This document shows positions 21,288 to 31,838 of a DNA stretch of 64,000 nt, one piece after another. Source of the DNA: Azorinus chamasolen (Eukaryota; Mollusca; Bivalvia; Cardiida; Solecurtidae); the NCBI GenBank assembly GCA_963576725.1, contig OY755244.1, positions 34,816,446-34,880,445 of the forward strand, read 5' to 3'. The notes beneath the pieces were generated by a model that was given only the letters and a program-made list of their open reading frames with translations, had not been told where the DNA came from and searched no databases. The position numbers and the translations under genes were made by a program. Within the stretch, counting starts at the first letter, position 1, and each line of letters starts with the position of its first letter.

Positions 21288-23105
21288 AGCTCACCAGAGC
21301 ACTTTGTGCTCAGGGTGAGATTTTGTGATCACTTGATGTCCGTCGTCGTCCGTCGTGCGGTGTGCGTCGTCCGTCGTCGGGCGTCAACAATTTGAACCTT
21401 TAAAAATCTTCTCCTCTGAATCTACAGGGTTCTCAGCTTTCATCTTTGGTACATAGCATCATCTTTAGGTCCTCTACAAAAGTTATATAAATTTTGCCCC
21501 TGGGGTCAAAATTGGCCCCGCCCCAGGGGTGCCTTGTTTTCTATTGAAATGTATAGTAAAACTTTGAAAATCTTCTCCTCTGAATCTACAGGGTTCTCAG
21601 CTTTCATATTTGGCACATGGCATCATGTTCAGGTCCTCTACAAAAGTTATATAAATTATGCCCCTGGGGTCAAAATTGGCCCCGCCCCAGGGGTAGCCAG
21701 TTTTGAATAGAAACATATAGTGACAACTTTGAAAATCTTCTCCTCTGAATCTACAGGGTTCTCAGCTTTCATATTTGGCACAGAGCATCATGTTCAGGTC
21801 CTCTACAAAAGTTATATAAATTATGGCCCTGGGGTTAAAATTGGCCCCTCCCCAGGGGTAGCCAGATTTCATTAGAAACATATAGTGACAACTTTGAAAT
21901 CTTCTCCTCTGAATCTACAGCGTTCTCAGCTTTCATATTTGGCACATAGCATCATGTTCAGGTCCTCTACAAAAGTTATATAAATTATGCCCCTGGGGTC
22001 AAAATTGGCCCCGCCCAAGGGGTAGCCAGTTTTGAATAGAAACATATAGTGACAACTTTGAAAATCTTTTCTTCTGAATCTACAGCGTTCTCAGCTTTCA
22101 TATTTGGCACATAGCATCATGTTCAGGTCCTCTACAAAATTTGTATAAATTATGCCCCTGGGGTCAAAATTGGCCCCGCCCCAGGGGTGGTCAGTTTTCA
22201 ATAGAAACATATAGTGAAACTTTGAAAACCATCTCCTCTGAAACTGGAAGGTTCTCAGCTTTCATATTTGGCACATAGCATCATGTTCAGGTTCTCTACA
22301 ATTTTTTTTATAAATTATGCCCCTGGGGTCAAAATTGGTCCCGCCCCAGGGGTAGCCAGTTTTCAATAGAAATATATGGTAAAACTTTGAATATATTCTT
22401 CTCTGAAACTGAAAGGTTCTCAGCTTTCATATTTGGCACATAGCATCATGTTCAGGTCCTCTACAAAAGTTATATATATTATGCCACTGGGGTCAAAATT
22501 GACCCGCCCCAGGGGTGGCCAGTTTTCAATAGAAACATATAGTGAAAACTTTGAAAATCTTCTCCTCTAAATCTACAGGGTTCTTAGCTTTCATATTTTG
22601 CACATAGGGTCATATTCAGGTCCTCTACAAAAGTTATATAAATTATGCCCCAGGGGTCAAAATTGGCCCCGTCCCAGGAGTAGCCATGTCTCAATAGAAA
22701 CATATAGTGACAACTTTGAAAATCTTCTCCTCAGAAACTGGAAGGTTCTCAGCTTTCATATTTAACACATAACATCATGTTCAGGTTCTCTACAAGATTT
22801 GTATAAATTATGCCCCCGGGGTCAAAATTGGCCCCGCCCCAGGGGTAGCCAGTTTGCAATAGAAACATATGGTGTCAAATTTGAAAATATTTTCCTCAGA
22901 AACTGGAAGGTTCTCAGCTTTCATATTTGGCACATAGCATCATGTTCAAGTCCTCTACAAAAGTTGTATAAATTATGCCCCTTGGATCAAAATTGGCCCC
23001 GCCCCTGGGGTGGCTAGTTTTTTCTAGAAACAGATAGTGAAAACTTTGAACATCTTCTCCTCTGATTGCCTGGTGAGCGATGTCAGGGCCATTCTGGCCC
23101 TCTTG
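21288..23105 (+). mobile_element. RC-2 array, second copy, head-to-tail
   Basis: Begins AGCTCACCAGAGCACTTTG four T residues after the first copy ends. About ten 164-bp units, then TGGTGAGCGATGTCAGGGCC and GGCCCTCTTG. Each unit holds CCCCTGGGG facing CCCCAGGGG. Confidence 0.92.
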
Positions 23106-23630
23106 TTTTAATTGTCTCCCCTTTATAAATTTGGAGTTATTGCCCCTGATGACTTAAAATTAGACGAACTTTACTTTGTGTCACGCATATCTCTGAAACT
23201 GCTAGGGCTAGAGTCACCAAACTTCACAAGAATGTTGACAGCATGAGTTGTTGTGCACCTGGGGGTTTTGAATTGTCTCCCTCTGATAATTGTTGAGTTA
23301 TTGCCCCTGATGACCTAATATAAAATTAGACAAACTTTGTTTCACCAAACTTCACAGGAATGTTGACCATCATGAGTTGTTGTGCGCCTGGGCTTTTTGA
23401 ATTATCTCCCCGTGATAATTGTTGAGTTATTGCCCCTGATATGATAACTTAACATTAGAGAAACTTCATGTCACATGTACCTCTGAAACCAGTAGAGCTA
23501 GAGTCACAAAACTCTGGCATTTTTGAGTTGTCTCCCCTGATAACTTAGAAGTTACAGACATTACACTTTTGTATTGGAAAGAGGATGAATGTGGGAGACA
23601 TCTGTTTTTGTGACAATAACAAACCTCTAG

Positions 23631-23676
23631 TTAAAAGAGGCAGGGCCTAAAAATAGCCTATGATGGAATGGGTTAA
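23631..23676 (+). mobile_element. MITE-A host, 3' part
   Basis: TTAAAAGAGGCAGGGCC to TATGATGGAATGGGTTAA completes the copy begun at 17,709. TT is present on both sides of the RC-1 insertion. Confidence 0.92.
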
Positions 23677-23759
23677 AATGGAGAAGCCAGTTTTAATTAT
23701 TCATCCGGTTAAGGGTTAATGTTTTGTCAGCAGCTTCCCAAGACAGTGATTATCGTGAA

Positions 23760-23974
23760 TAACTCTTTGCACGCTAAGTAATTTTTCGTCTGCAACAATT
23801 GTCGTCTGCTTCAATTCTTAAAATAAACTTTCTCTCATTTCTCTTAAAAAATATGGTCAAGGTCACAAATAGTTTGGACCCTGATGAGACGCCGCATAAT
23901 ATGAGGCATCTCATCTGGATCCAAACTGTTTGCATAGGTAATCACAGTTTTGCCACTAGCGTGCAAAGAGCTAA
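23760..23974 (+). mobile_element. MITE-D, complete
   Basis: Ends CTCTTTGCACGCTAAG and CTAGCGTGCAAAGAG. Hairpin AGTTTGGACCCTGATGAGAC against CATCTCATCTGGATCCAAAC. Confidence 0.92.
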
Positions 23975-24195
23975 TAACACTTTTGCATGCTAGCGCCCAA
24001 GTTGTAAAATAACCAATGCGAACAGTTTTGACCGAGATCGATGAGACGCTGAGTACTTCGGCTTCTCATCAGGATCCAAACTGTTGTCACTCTGGCTATA
24101 TCGTCGTCCGATGAAAAAAATTAAAGAAAAATTGTTTGGAGTTGTCACAGGTGATGGTTTTTGCGGACAAAAAAAATACATAACATGCATAGAGT
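23975..24195 (-). mobile_element. MITE-D, diverged
   Basis: CACTTTTGCATGCTAGCG start, GATCGATGAGACGCTGAG core arm with TTCTCATCAGGATCCAAACT, then TTTTTGCGGACAAAAAA and AACATGCATAGAGTT. Directly follows the previous copy in the opposite orientation. Confidence 0.78.
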
Positions 24196-24341
24196 TCAGT
24201 GTAATTATTTCACAAGTTTCAGACATGTTCATGGTTCATATGGGAGTGCAAGACTTTTTCATAAGCTGTTACTGCTAGCAGAATGAATGAATAAAATACG
24301 ATCCAGATTATGTAAGACGTCGTGATATGACTGAAACACTG

Positions 24342-24565
24342 TTAACCCATTCCCTCATATTGACGACTTTTGACGACTCTGTAAAAGTCACTGCTGGAAA
24401 CCATTGTGATAAATAGAGCATTTGCTCCTTAGGAGCAAATGCTCTATTTATCACAATGGTTTCATAACTACAAAATTCTAAAAGTTTCCTTTTCTCTAGT
24501 TAATGCTCCTTTTCGGTAGATTTATTCAAAGAGGTTGTATAATAGCCTATGAGGGAATGGGTTAA
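24342..24565 (+). mobile_element. MITE-A, complete
   Basis: TTAA at both ends, CCCATTCCCTCATATTGAC and CTATGAGGGAATGGG, perfect hairpin around GCTCCTTAGGAGC. Confidence 0.95.
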
Positions 24566-24645
24566 AACGATGTAAAATCTGATAAAAACGAAACCATTAA
24601 CCTAAGGGAGTGAGTTAGGCAGTTGAGTTTACCACACTGTGACGG

Positions 24646-24853
24646 TTAACATTTCCCCCCATGAATATTCATGTAAGATATAATGACATCATGAATATTA
24701 ATTAGATTAATTGGCTATAATAGCACATAGACACAGGAAGTTTCTGCCGTAGCAGAAAGTGTAGAACTGTATATAATAAGCCAACAGAGTAGACCCTGAT
24801 CAGACGGCTCCTATAAGAGCCATAGAAAAGCATATTTATGGAGTAAAGGGATT
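24646..24853 (-). mobile_element. MITE-C, hairpin half-deleted
   Basis: Long arm complete. GACGGCTCCTATAAGAGCC is followed directly by ATAGAAAAGCATATTTATGG, so the second arm is lost from the centre. A scrap of a + copy (CCCTTTCATTCATATAAATG) follows to 24,890. Confidence 0.85.
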
Positions 24854-24892
24854 ATAACCCTTTCATTCATATAAATGCTTTTCTTGGATAAT

Positions 24893-25146
24893 TAACCCTT
24901 TTCCTATTGAATATTCATGTAAGAAATAATGACATCATGAATATTTATTAGAATTTTTTTTATGATGGCACAATCATGTTCACAGGATATGTTTGTATTG
25001 GCAGAAACTGTAGAGTTAGAGTCTATTAGAATTCCGTAAGCTAACAGAGCAGACCCTGATCAGAGGGCCCCTGCAGGAGCCATTTGATCTAGGTCTTCTC
25101 TGTTTGCAAATGCGTGATAAGGAGTTTGTATGAGGAAAAGGGTTAA
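24893..25146 (-). mobile_element. MITE-C, complete
   Basis: TTAA, CCCTTTTCCTATTGAATATT to TTTGTATGAGGAAAAGGG, TTAA. Hairpin around GGCCCCTGCAGGAGCC. Confidence 0.92.
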
Positions 25147-25159
25147 AAGAAATATGCTC

Positions 25160-25392
25160 TTAACCCTTTCCTCCATAGGCTATTTTTAGACCCAACCTCT
25201 TTGAATGAATCTTAGTAACCAAAAGGAGCATTTACTAAAGAAAAGGAAAATTTTAGAATTTTGTAGTTTGAAACCATTGTGATAAATAGAGCATTTGCTC
25301 CTATAGGAGCAAATGCTCAATTTATCACAATGGTTTCAAGAAGTGGTTATTACAGAGGCGTAGAAAGGTGTATTTATGGAGGAAAGGGTTAA
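25160..25392 (-). mobile_element. MITE-A, complete
   Basis: TTAA-flanked. CCCTTTCCTCCATAGGC and TTTATGGAGGAAAGGG. Hairpin around GCTCCTATAGGAGC. Confidence 0.95.
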
Positions 25393-26187
25393 ATGAGTTT
25401 GATATTTTATTGTTTGCCATCCAAATGCATGTACTAAAAATATTTGAAGTCTGTTTTTAAATTTCCAAGGTCTGCTATAAATTTTAAAGCCTTTGATTGA
25501 ATTAGGGGTCCTGATACCGGAAGCTTTCTCCTCGTAGAATCTTACCAAGCCCAAATGGGATCACTCATTTAATTATGCATGTCTTCGTTTCTAGTCATTC
25601 TAGATTTTTTTCACACTTGTTTCTTCCCCGACAACTGGTTTTGATTAAATTCATCCATTATCTCAAATTTGCGTTTTAAAATAAAATTTTGCCCACACTT
25701 AGTTCCGCTGCTATTTTTTGACTGGAGATATCTTTTGACATCTCAAACACTTTCACTCCATCATTTAGAGTCAAACATTTCCGTTTGGTGGGCCTCTCCC
25801 CAAATTCATGACAAAAAAGTAAATATAAAAATCAAGTTAAAAGGATCTAAAAGTCATGTTAAAATCTTTATTAAAGTCCACATTCACAATTTTACAAAGA
25901 GAAAACATCACAGAATTTCATATACACGCCCATGCATTTACACGATATTAGTTAATCATGTATTGAATACGCAGCTCGCTTGCATGTTAACCGCTCAGGT
26001 TAACAAGCGCTGCTCTGTACTAATACAAATCAATCCTATTTAGAACAAGCACGGGGTATGAAGTTTAAACAACTTGTTTAAGCCGTTAAAGGGACTGTCT
26101 TAATGTTTAAATAAGCGTAAAGTTTGTGACATTAAAGGGACCGACGGCCGCAAATTTTTTATGAACAGCCTGATTTCACTTGCCATA
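25393..26187. other. Unassigned sequence
   Basis: Repeat-poor. An open frame of 124 codons at 25,669-26,043 (+) is lysine/histidine-rich, shows no domain and no splice context, so I read it as chance. GTTAAAGGGACTG and CATTAAAGGGACCG at 26,084 and 26,131 form a short direct repeat. Confidence 0.4.
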
Positions 26188-26290
26188 GGTTGCGTTGGAC
26201 AGATGGTCACTGAAAGGAGGTGAATTACTCTTTTTAGTAGCTGGTGGTCGCTGAAAGCAGGTGGTTGTTATAGAGCAGGTTTGATTGTAG
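26188..26290 (+). mobile_element. MITE-F end fragment
   Basis: GGTGGTCGCTGAAAGCAGGT and GTTATAGAGCAGGTTTGATT, then GTA, resemble one F arm and terminus; the other half is missing. Confidence 0.5.
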
Positions 26291-26697
26291 GTCTTTGAGA
26301 GAGTGAATGAGTTAGATTTATCACACTGTGACACTAAACAGGTCTATGAGGGAGTGAATGAGTTAGATTTATCACACTGTGACACTAAACAGGTCTATGA
26401 GGGAGTGAATGAGTCTGTTATGGTTATCACACTGTGACACTAAACAGGTCTATGAGGGAGTGAATGAATCTGTTATGTTTATCACACTGTAGCACTAAAC
26501 AGGTCTATGAGGGAGTGAATGAGTCTGTTATGTTTATCACACTGTAGCACTAAACAGGTCTATGAGCGAGTGAATGAATCTTATGTTTATCACACTGTGA
26601 CACTAATAATATTATACCACATTTATATAGCCCTCTTTTCACACAGGATATGTGTGTTCAAAAGTGCACTTAACAGGGCTATGAGGGAGTGAATGAG
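26291..26697 (+). repeat. Minisatellite, 51-55-bp unit
   Basis: About seven units with GTCTATGAGGGAGTGAATGA and ATCACACTGTGACACTAAAC. The first two carry GTTAGATTT, the later ones GTCTGTTATG. The array is interrupted at 26,607-26,666 by a small retroposon. A single related unit lies near 24,605. Confidence 0.93.
26607..26666 (-). mobile_element. 60-bp mini-retroposon
   Basis: On the minus strand it reads CTTTTGAACACACATATCC, then GCTATATAAATGTGGTATAA and a short TAAT-rich tail. It splits a minisatellite unit, with CACTAA on one side and CACTTAA on the other. It shares its 5' boundary with the copy at 58,194. Confidence 0.7.
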
Positions 26698-26699
26698 TC

Positions 26700-26747
26700 T
26701 GTTAATATTCATGATTTTATTATTTCTTACATGGATATTCATGTAGT
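26700..26747 (+). mobile_element. MITE-C 3' end scrap
   Basis: TTAATATTCATGATTTTATT, then TTACATGGATATTCATG, is the C long-arm end. Confidence 0.6.
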
Positions 26748-26749
26748 AA

Positions 26750-28225
26750 CGGGATATGTTTGTCATCTTTACCAGAGTTAGTGGACTTTGAAAATTTGAA
26801 TTTTCTTCTGTATATAACATACATATAGTGAAAAGTGCTTGATTTAATGACAGAACCACCAAGGGGACATACATGTCCTTTGGATACAATTTTAGCTTTT
26901 TTTCAGCGGCTAGCTGTCTATTTTCACTTTTGTTCTAATTTTCCACCAATGAGAAACTGTTACATTGTAATTTGCATATGACCTAGTAGTAAACTGTATT
27001 TTCATTAGTGAATACATTGACTGGAATACAACCTTTTTATATGCCTCTACACATTCCGAAACTATGTAAAATTCTGATATACAGTCTACTAACCTGTCGA
27101 ATTTCCTGGGGTAATTATTACGATATTGCAGTTATTCCAAACACCATGTTTTATGATAATTAGCTGCTTCGGCCTCGCAAATTGAATTCAATGCAATAAT
27201 TAACATAATATCAACACATGTAAGGCACCATGTTACACAGACATGTTCTATAAACTTCTTAGAGTTCAGTCAAAACGCCATATAGTACAGAAAGTAATTA
27301 TTTACGCAGACATTTAGACCTGGAAATTCCCATAAAATCAAAGTACTGATGTACTGATATTTATCACCTCATGGTAATGGTTGCTGAGCAATATTACCAG
27401 TTTGTCGAAACCTCTATTAAACTTTCAAACCTTTACTATCATTTTGCTATCAATTAATACAACATTTGATCATAAGTCCACTTTGACGAACAGGTAGTTT
27501 GCCGAAACCACCATAATTCACAGGCAGTGCTATAGGAAATAAAGAAGAAGGGTTGTTTAGTATATTAGAGTAGTGGTATTAATAGTATTAATTACTATCC
27601 CCGACCAAAGCACCGAGACTCTGGTTGTTGGCTCTCTTTGCTATAAAGCTACTTACTGAAGGCTATTACTATGGCTCTATCACATGGGGCTTGGGCTCAT
27701 AGAGTAGGTTATATTGTTTTAAAAATACATGTAGATTCAGTTAATGATGTCATTAATGATGATGCACACAAGTCGATTAAAGCGTTGATCTAGGCTAAAT
27801 AAATACAGTTCTTTATGGAATTACAGACTCTGCACAAACAAAAACTTTATGCTTTAAAGTGCATTCAATTTCTGATCTTCATATCAATACAAATATAAGC
27901 GCTTTCATGTACATTTATAAAACGTAAACTAAAGAACTAACTAGATAGTTTTAAAACATTACTTTGACATCGTACATTTTAAAAGTGATTTCCTATAAAA
28001 GCAACTTGAAATATTTCAATAAATGCTTCTTCTACTCCAATTCATTTTCATTGCATGCTTCTCTGCTAGTATAATAACATGCAGCCCTTCATAGATCTAG
28101 TTCTCTGTACTAGTAGAATCTCCAAACATTGAAATAAATATTGCAGATATTGTTTTGTACATTGTGCCAATATTTGAATGCCGCTGAATATCTTTTTAAA
28201 AGATATTTCTTGTTATACCCTCTTT
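26750..28225. other. Longest repeat-poor stretch
   Basis: About 1.5 kb with none of the window's repeat families. No open frame with a known domain. A GC-richer patch near 27,598-27,700 (CCCCGACCAAAGCACCGAG) stands out from AT-rich flanks but has no assignable function. Confidence 0.45.
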
Positions 28226-28345
28226 TGAGTGGATGGGGTTGGACGTGGGTATTTATGTTTCCCAAAGGTATTTGGGAGTGGATTTGGTTGGACATAGGTA
28301 TTTATGTCTCCCCAAGGTACTTTGGAAGTGGACGGATTAGACGGG
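28226..28345 (+). repeat. Short tandem repeat, unit about 50 bp
   Basis: GAGTGGATGGGGTTGGACG, then GTATTTATGTTTCCCAAAGG, is repeated as GAGTGGATTTGGTTGGACA and GTATTTATGTCTCCCCAAGG, with a decayed third copy. It lies just before the Tc1 relic. Confidence 0.75.
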
Positions 28346-28555
28346 AGTACTTCGAAGTTCACTGGTCTGTGATCTCTCATCTGTATGGTCAACTTAGGCA
28401 AACTGGCATGACAAGAGATTGGCAAAGAAGTGGCCATTTTCATGTTATAACACGGTGTCAGGATGCTTACATTCACCTTACTCTTTTGCGTTATTGCTTG
28501 GAACTGCCATGGAAACTGTGCAGAGTACTCAGGGTTTACACAGTTAACCAAATTA

Positions 28556-28760
28556 CAGTAAAACCCCGCTAATACGACCACCAAAAAGGGGCATAATTCT
28601 GGGTGGCAGAGGCAGGTGGTAGCTTAATGCAGGACGAAAGTTATGCAGAAAGCTCCTATAGGAGCTTTCTGCGTAACGTTCGTCCTGCATTAAGCAACCA
28701 CCTGCTTTAAACGACATCAGTGGCTGTTTATTAAGTGGTCGCATTAGCGGGGTTTCACTG
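28556..28760. mobile_element. MITE-F inserted in transposase relic
   Basis: TA duplicated on both sides. Ends CAGTAAAACCCCGCTAATAC and ATTAGCGGGGTTTCACTG. Hairpin CAGAAAGCTCCTATAGGAGC with TTTCTG; outer arms GGTGGTAGCTTAATGCAGG and complement. Confidence 0.95.
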
Positions 28761-29210
28761 TACTTTAGATGCAGTTCTGAAAGGACCTTGTGAAGCTGGA
28801 TTTCGATTGAGACATCCATACATGGTTTTGCCTTTAAACGCTCAATCACATGAGACTAAATATAACTGGTTGAACTGGCACATGTCAAATGCATTACCAA
28901 TGCGTCACTTGTGTGAAGTGCTGTTCTCAGACGAGTCTAGATATATTCTTTACAGATCTGACTTTGCAGGAAAGAGTATTCAGAACGGTTAATTAATGTA
29001 ACAATTGCATAAACAAGTGCCAACCCATTTGGTGGGGGTGAGGTTATGGTGTGAACAGGAATAGGTCATGGGCATAAGGCCACTGTCAACCCTTTATTCC
29101 ATAAATACACCTTTCTATGCCTTTACAAATAGAGTAGACCCAGATCAGATGGCTCCTGTAGGAACCATCTGATCAGGTTCTGATCTGTTTGCTTGTGATA
29201 TAATATAGAT

Positions 29211-29664
29211 CAAAAGCCCCCTGATGGAAAATGCAAGATGATCAAAAGCCCCCTGATGGAAAATGAAAGGTGATCAAAAGCCCCCTGATAGAAAATACAG
29301 GATGACACCCCCCCCCCCCCCCCCCCCCCCCCCTTGGTATAAAAGCACAACAGAACTTTAATGTTTGAAAAAAAGTCATGTTTAATGAGATTCTAGTTGG
29401 GTTTGAGTCTGAATCTGAGGCTGGACTCGACTCCAAAAAGTTTTATAACTTCGAGACCTGATGAGTTTATTGGTATTTATGACCAGGGATGTTTTGAACA
29501 GGGGGCTTTTGATCACCTTTCATTTTCTATCAGGGGGCTTTTGATCACTTTATTTTCTATCAGGGGTCTTTTGGTTGCCTTTCATTTTCCATCAGAGGGG
29601 TTTTGATCACCTGGTCATTTTGGAGCCAGGGGGCTTTTGATCAAGGGACTTTTGATATACACTC
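29211..29664. mobile_element. 454-bp insertion of inverted 30-bp repeats
   Basis: TAGAT is duplicated at 29,206-29,210 and 29,665-29,669. Left part has three copies of ATCAAAAGCCCCCTGATGGA; right part has the same motif inverted four or more times (CAGGGGGCTTTTGATCAC). A 26-base C run lies between. No transposase. Confidence 0.82.
29308..29333 (+). repeat. Poly-C tract
   Basis: 26 uninterrupted C residues inside the 454-bp insertion. Confidence 0.97.
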
Positions 29665-30164
29665 TAGATGTGATTCTACAATTTTATGCCATGGCCAAAA
29701 TTCCTGTTTTCTTGTGATATTATAATAATAAGTAATGTAATTAATATTCATGATGTCATCATGTCTTACATAAATATTCATGGAGTAAAGGGTTAATGCT
29801 TATTGAAGGCAGTGTAACACCGCAGAAGTATTGTGACATCATTCTGGAACAAATTAATGTACCATTTGTTCAGCTTCACCGTGTCGCATTCCAGCACGAC
29901 AATGCCAGACCTTGTGTTGCCAAGCTCAGCATGAATATCCTTGCCCAATATAACATTCAGATTTTAGGATGGCCTTCATATAGTCCCTACTTGAACCCTT
30001 ATAGAGCATATTTGGGACATTTTGGATAAAATGTATATGCCAGCATCAACATTCACTGTCAATGTTGGACAAACTTCGCCAGGTGTTACTGGAAGAATAG
30101 GATAACAGGATGAGTGGGGGATTAATTTTCCATGTATAATTATAATGAAAGTTTAAAAAATCTT

Positions 30165-30385
30165 CTTTTAAATACGCCTTTCTATGCCTCTATAAAAATC
30201 ACTTCTTGAAACCATTGTGATAAATAGAGCATTTGCTCCTATGGAGCAAATGCTCTATTTATTACAATTGTTTCAATACTTGTAACACAATTCTACCCTT
30301 TTCCTTTTCTCTAGTAAATGCTCCTTTTTGGTAGATTTATTCAAAGAGGTTGAGTCTAAAGTTAGCCTATGAGGGACTGGGTTAA
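30165..30385 (+). mobile_element. MITE-A, left end decayed
   Basis: AAATACGCCTTTCTATGCCTC, full hairpin around GCTCCTATGGAGC, right arm to TATGAGGGACTGGGTTAA. Confidence 0.9.
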
Positions 30386-30388
30386 ACC

Positions 30389-30599
30389 ACCTGCTGGATT
30401 TCATTAAATTTTACAAGGAAATTCCTAAGATGAGTTAACCAAATTGTTCAAGCCATTTCGGCCATTACAGATGAGGCTAAAATTCTGTATTTGACAATAG
30501 GGGATAATTTTGTAGGAATATTCCTAAGATGACCCTTTGCCAATTCTGCAAAAATTAGATTAATGTAATTCCTTTGTGAGTGTTACAGGGCCATCATGG
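30389..30599 (+). mobile_element. RC-2 3' remnant
   Basis: CTGCTGGATTTCATTAAATT, AATTGTTCAAGCCATTT, then TTACAGGGCCATCATGGCC, the RC-2 3' hairpin. Confidence 0.5.
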
Positions 30600-31413
30600 C
30601 CGAAGGTAACTTCAGTCATATTATGGTATGCGCTGGTCTGTCTGTCCGTCCGTTAGCCACTTCTTTGTATGACCCCAACCGACAATTATTGGGTGTGCTG
30701 TCTTCATACTTAGTAGGAAGGTTGGTCATGGCTAGTAGATGACCCCTATTGATTTTGAGGTCAGTCGGTCAAAGGTCAAGGTCACAGTGACCTTCAACTC
30801 AAAAGCTTGTCCGCTCAATAACTTGATAAGTATTTAGTGTGCTGTCTTCATGCTTAGTAGAAAGGTTGGTCATGGATATTAGATGACCCCTATTGATTTT
30901 GGGGTCAGTCAGTCAAAGGTCAAGGTCACAGTGACCTTCAACTAAAAAATCTTGTCAGCTCAATAACTTGATAAGTATTAGGTGTGCTGTCTTCAAACTT
31001 AGTAGGAAGGTTGGTCATGGCTAGTAGATGACCTCTATTGATTTTGAGGTCAGTCGGTCAAAGGTCAAGGTCACATTGACCTTCAACTCAAAAAGCTTGT
31101 CCGCTCAATAACTTGATAAGTATTTGGTGTGCTGTCTTCATGCTTAGTAGAAGGGTTGGTCATGGATATTAGATGACCCCTATTGATTTTGGGGTCAGTC
31201 TGTCAAAGGTCAAGGTCACAGTGACCTTCAACTCAAAAAGCTTGTCCGCTCAATAACTTGATAAGTATTTGGTGTGCTGTCTTCATGCTTAATAGAAAGG
31301 TTGGTCATGGCTAGTAGATGACCCCTATTCATTTTGAGGTCAGTTTGTCAAAGGTCAAGGTCACAGTGAACTTCAACTAAAAAATCCTGTCCGCTCTATA
31401 GCTTAGTCTGTCA
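30600..31413 (+). mobile_element. RC-6 array element
   Basis: Head GAAGGTAACTTCAGTCATAT, tract CTGTCTGTCCGTCCGTTAGC, then about five units of roughly 147 bp with GGTCAAGGTCACAGTGACC, CTCAATAACTTGATAAGTAT and GTGCTGTCTTCATGCTTAGT. Second copy at 49,329. Confidence 0.85.
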
Positions 31414-31556
31414 AAGATCCTATAGGAGCAAATGCTCAATTTATCACAATGGCTTCAAACTACAAAATTCTAAATTTTCCTTTTCTCTAGTAAATGCTCC
31501 TTTTGGGTGGATTCATTCAAAGAGGTTGGGTCTAAAAATATCATATGTAGGAATAG
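31414..31556 (+). mobile_element. MITE-A half, from dyad centre
   Basis: Begins TCCTATAGGAGCAAATGCTC directly after the RC-6 array and keeps the right arm to CATATGTAGGAATAGCTAG. Bases 31,557-31,838 after it show nothing. Confidence 0.88.
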
Positions 31557-31838
31557 CTAGAAATTGGATGAGATTTTTACAGCTGATATTTACTTAGCTT
31601 GCACAAAGTTAAAATTGGTTGAGATTTGTTTTAAAGCATTATATCTAAATAATGTAAACCAGAATAGGGCTGTGGTATTGTATCTTCATATAAACAAACT
31701 TCTTCTGTGACAGGCTAAGAAATCCAATTATGAAACTGTCAGGCTGTTAGATTCCAATGCTTGCATGATAATTCCGCTCTGAGCCCCTCCTGTTTCCATC
31801 ACTCAGCATATTTCCATTGTTAGTGCATTCTATCCAAC

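Larger units (their letters stand above)
17895..23630 (+). mobile_element. RC-1 array element, with RC-2 nested inside
   Basis: Head ATGTCTCCTCCATTTATAGG folds with GGGAGACAT. A CCGTTCGTCCATCC tract follows, then units of about 155-160 bp with GGAGTTATTGCCCCTGATGA, CTGAAACCAGTAGGGCTAG and CACCAAACTTCACAGGAATG. Units stop at 18,700 for the RC-2 block and resume at 23,106. The end is GGGAGACATCTGTTTTTGTG, then CCTCTAG. A poly-G tract lies near 18,205. No coding role. Confidence 0.88.
29096..29796 (+). mobile_element. MITE-C inserted in transposase relic, itself interrupted
   Basis: TCAA, CCCTTTATTCCATAAATACA to TTCATGGAGTAAAGGG, TTAA. It breaks the transposase between its second and third blocks. 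Long arm interrupted at 29,211-29,664. Confidence 0.92.
28357..30110 (+). pseudogene. Tc1/mariner transposase relic
   Basis: Three separated blocks follow the order of a Tc1-type transposase. 28,357-28,550 gives the N-terminal helix-turn-helix region (ISHLYGQLRQTG, then RSGHFHVITRCQDAYI). 28,763-28,992 gives LNWHMSNALP and LFSDESRYIL, containing the first catalytic Asp region. 29,797-30,050 gives VAFQHDNARPCVAKLS and GWPSYSPYLNP, the second Asp and the approach to the catalytic Glu. An extra T near 30,000 shifts the frame just before the expected IEHIWD motif. The gene is split by MITE-F (28,556) and MITE-C (29,096) and is dead. Confidence 0.88.

Noticed and set aside
25669..26043. Open frame of 124 codons, plus strand
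   Set aside because: No domain, low-complexity lysine and histidine content, no splice or start context.
26291..26697. CRISPR-like array
   Set aside because: Units are contiguous with no unique spacers, in a eukaryotic repeat context.
28141..28584. Frames of 143 (+) and 123 (-) codons
   Set aside because: The plus frame is the Tc1 N-terminal relic with an upstream tandem repeat; the minus frame is its antisense shadow.
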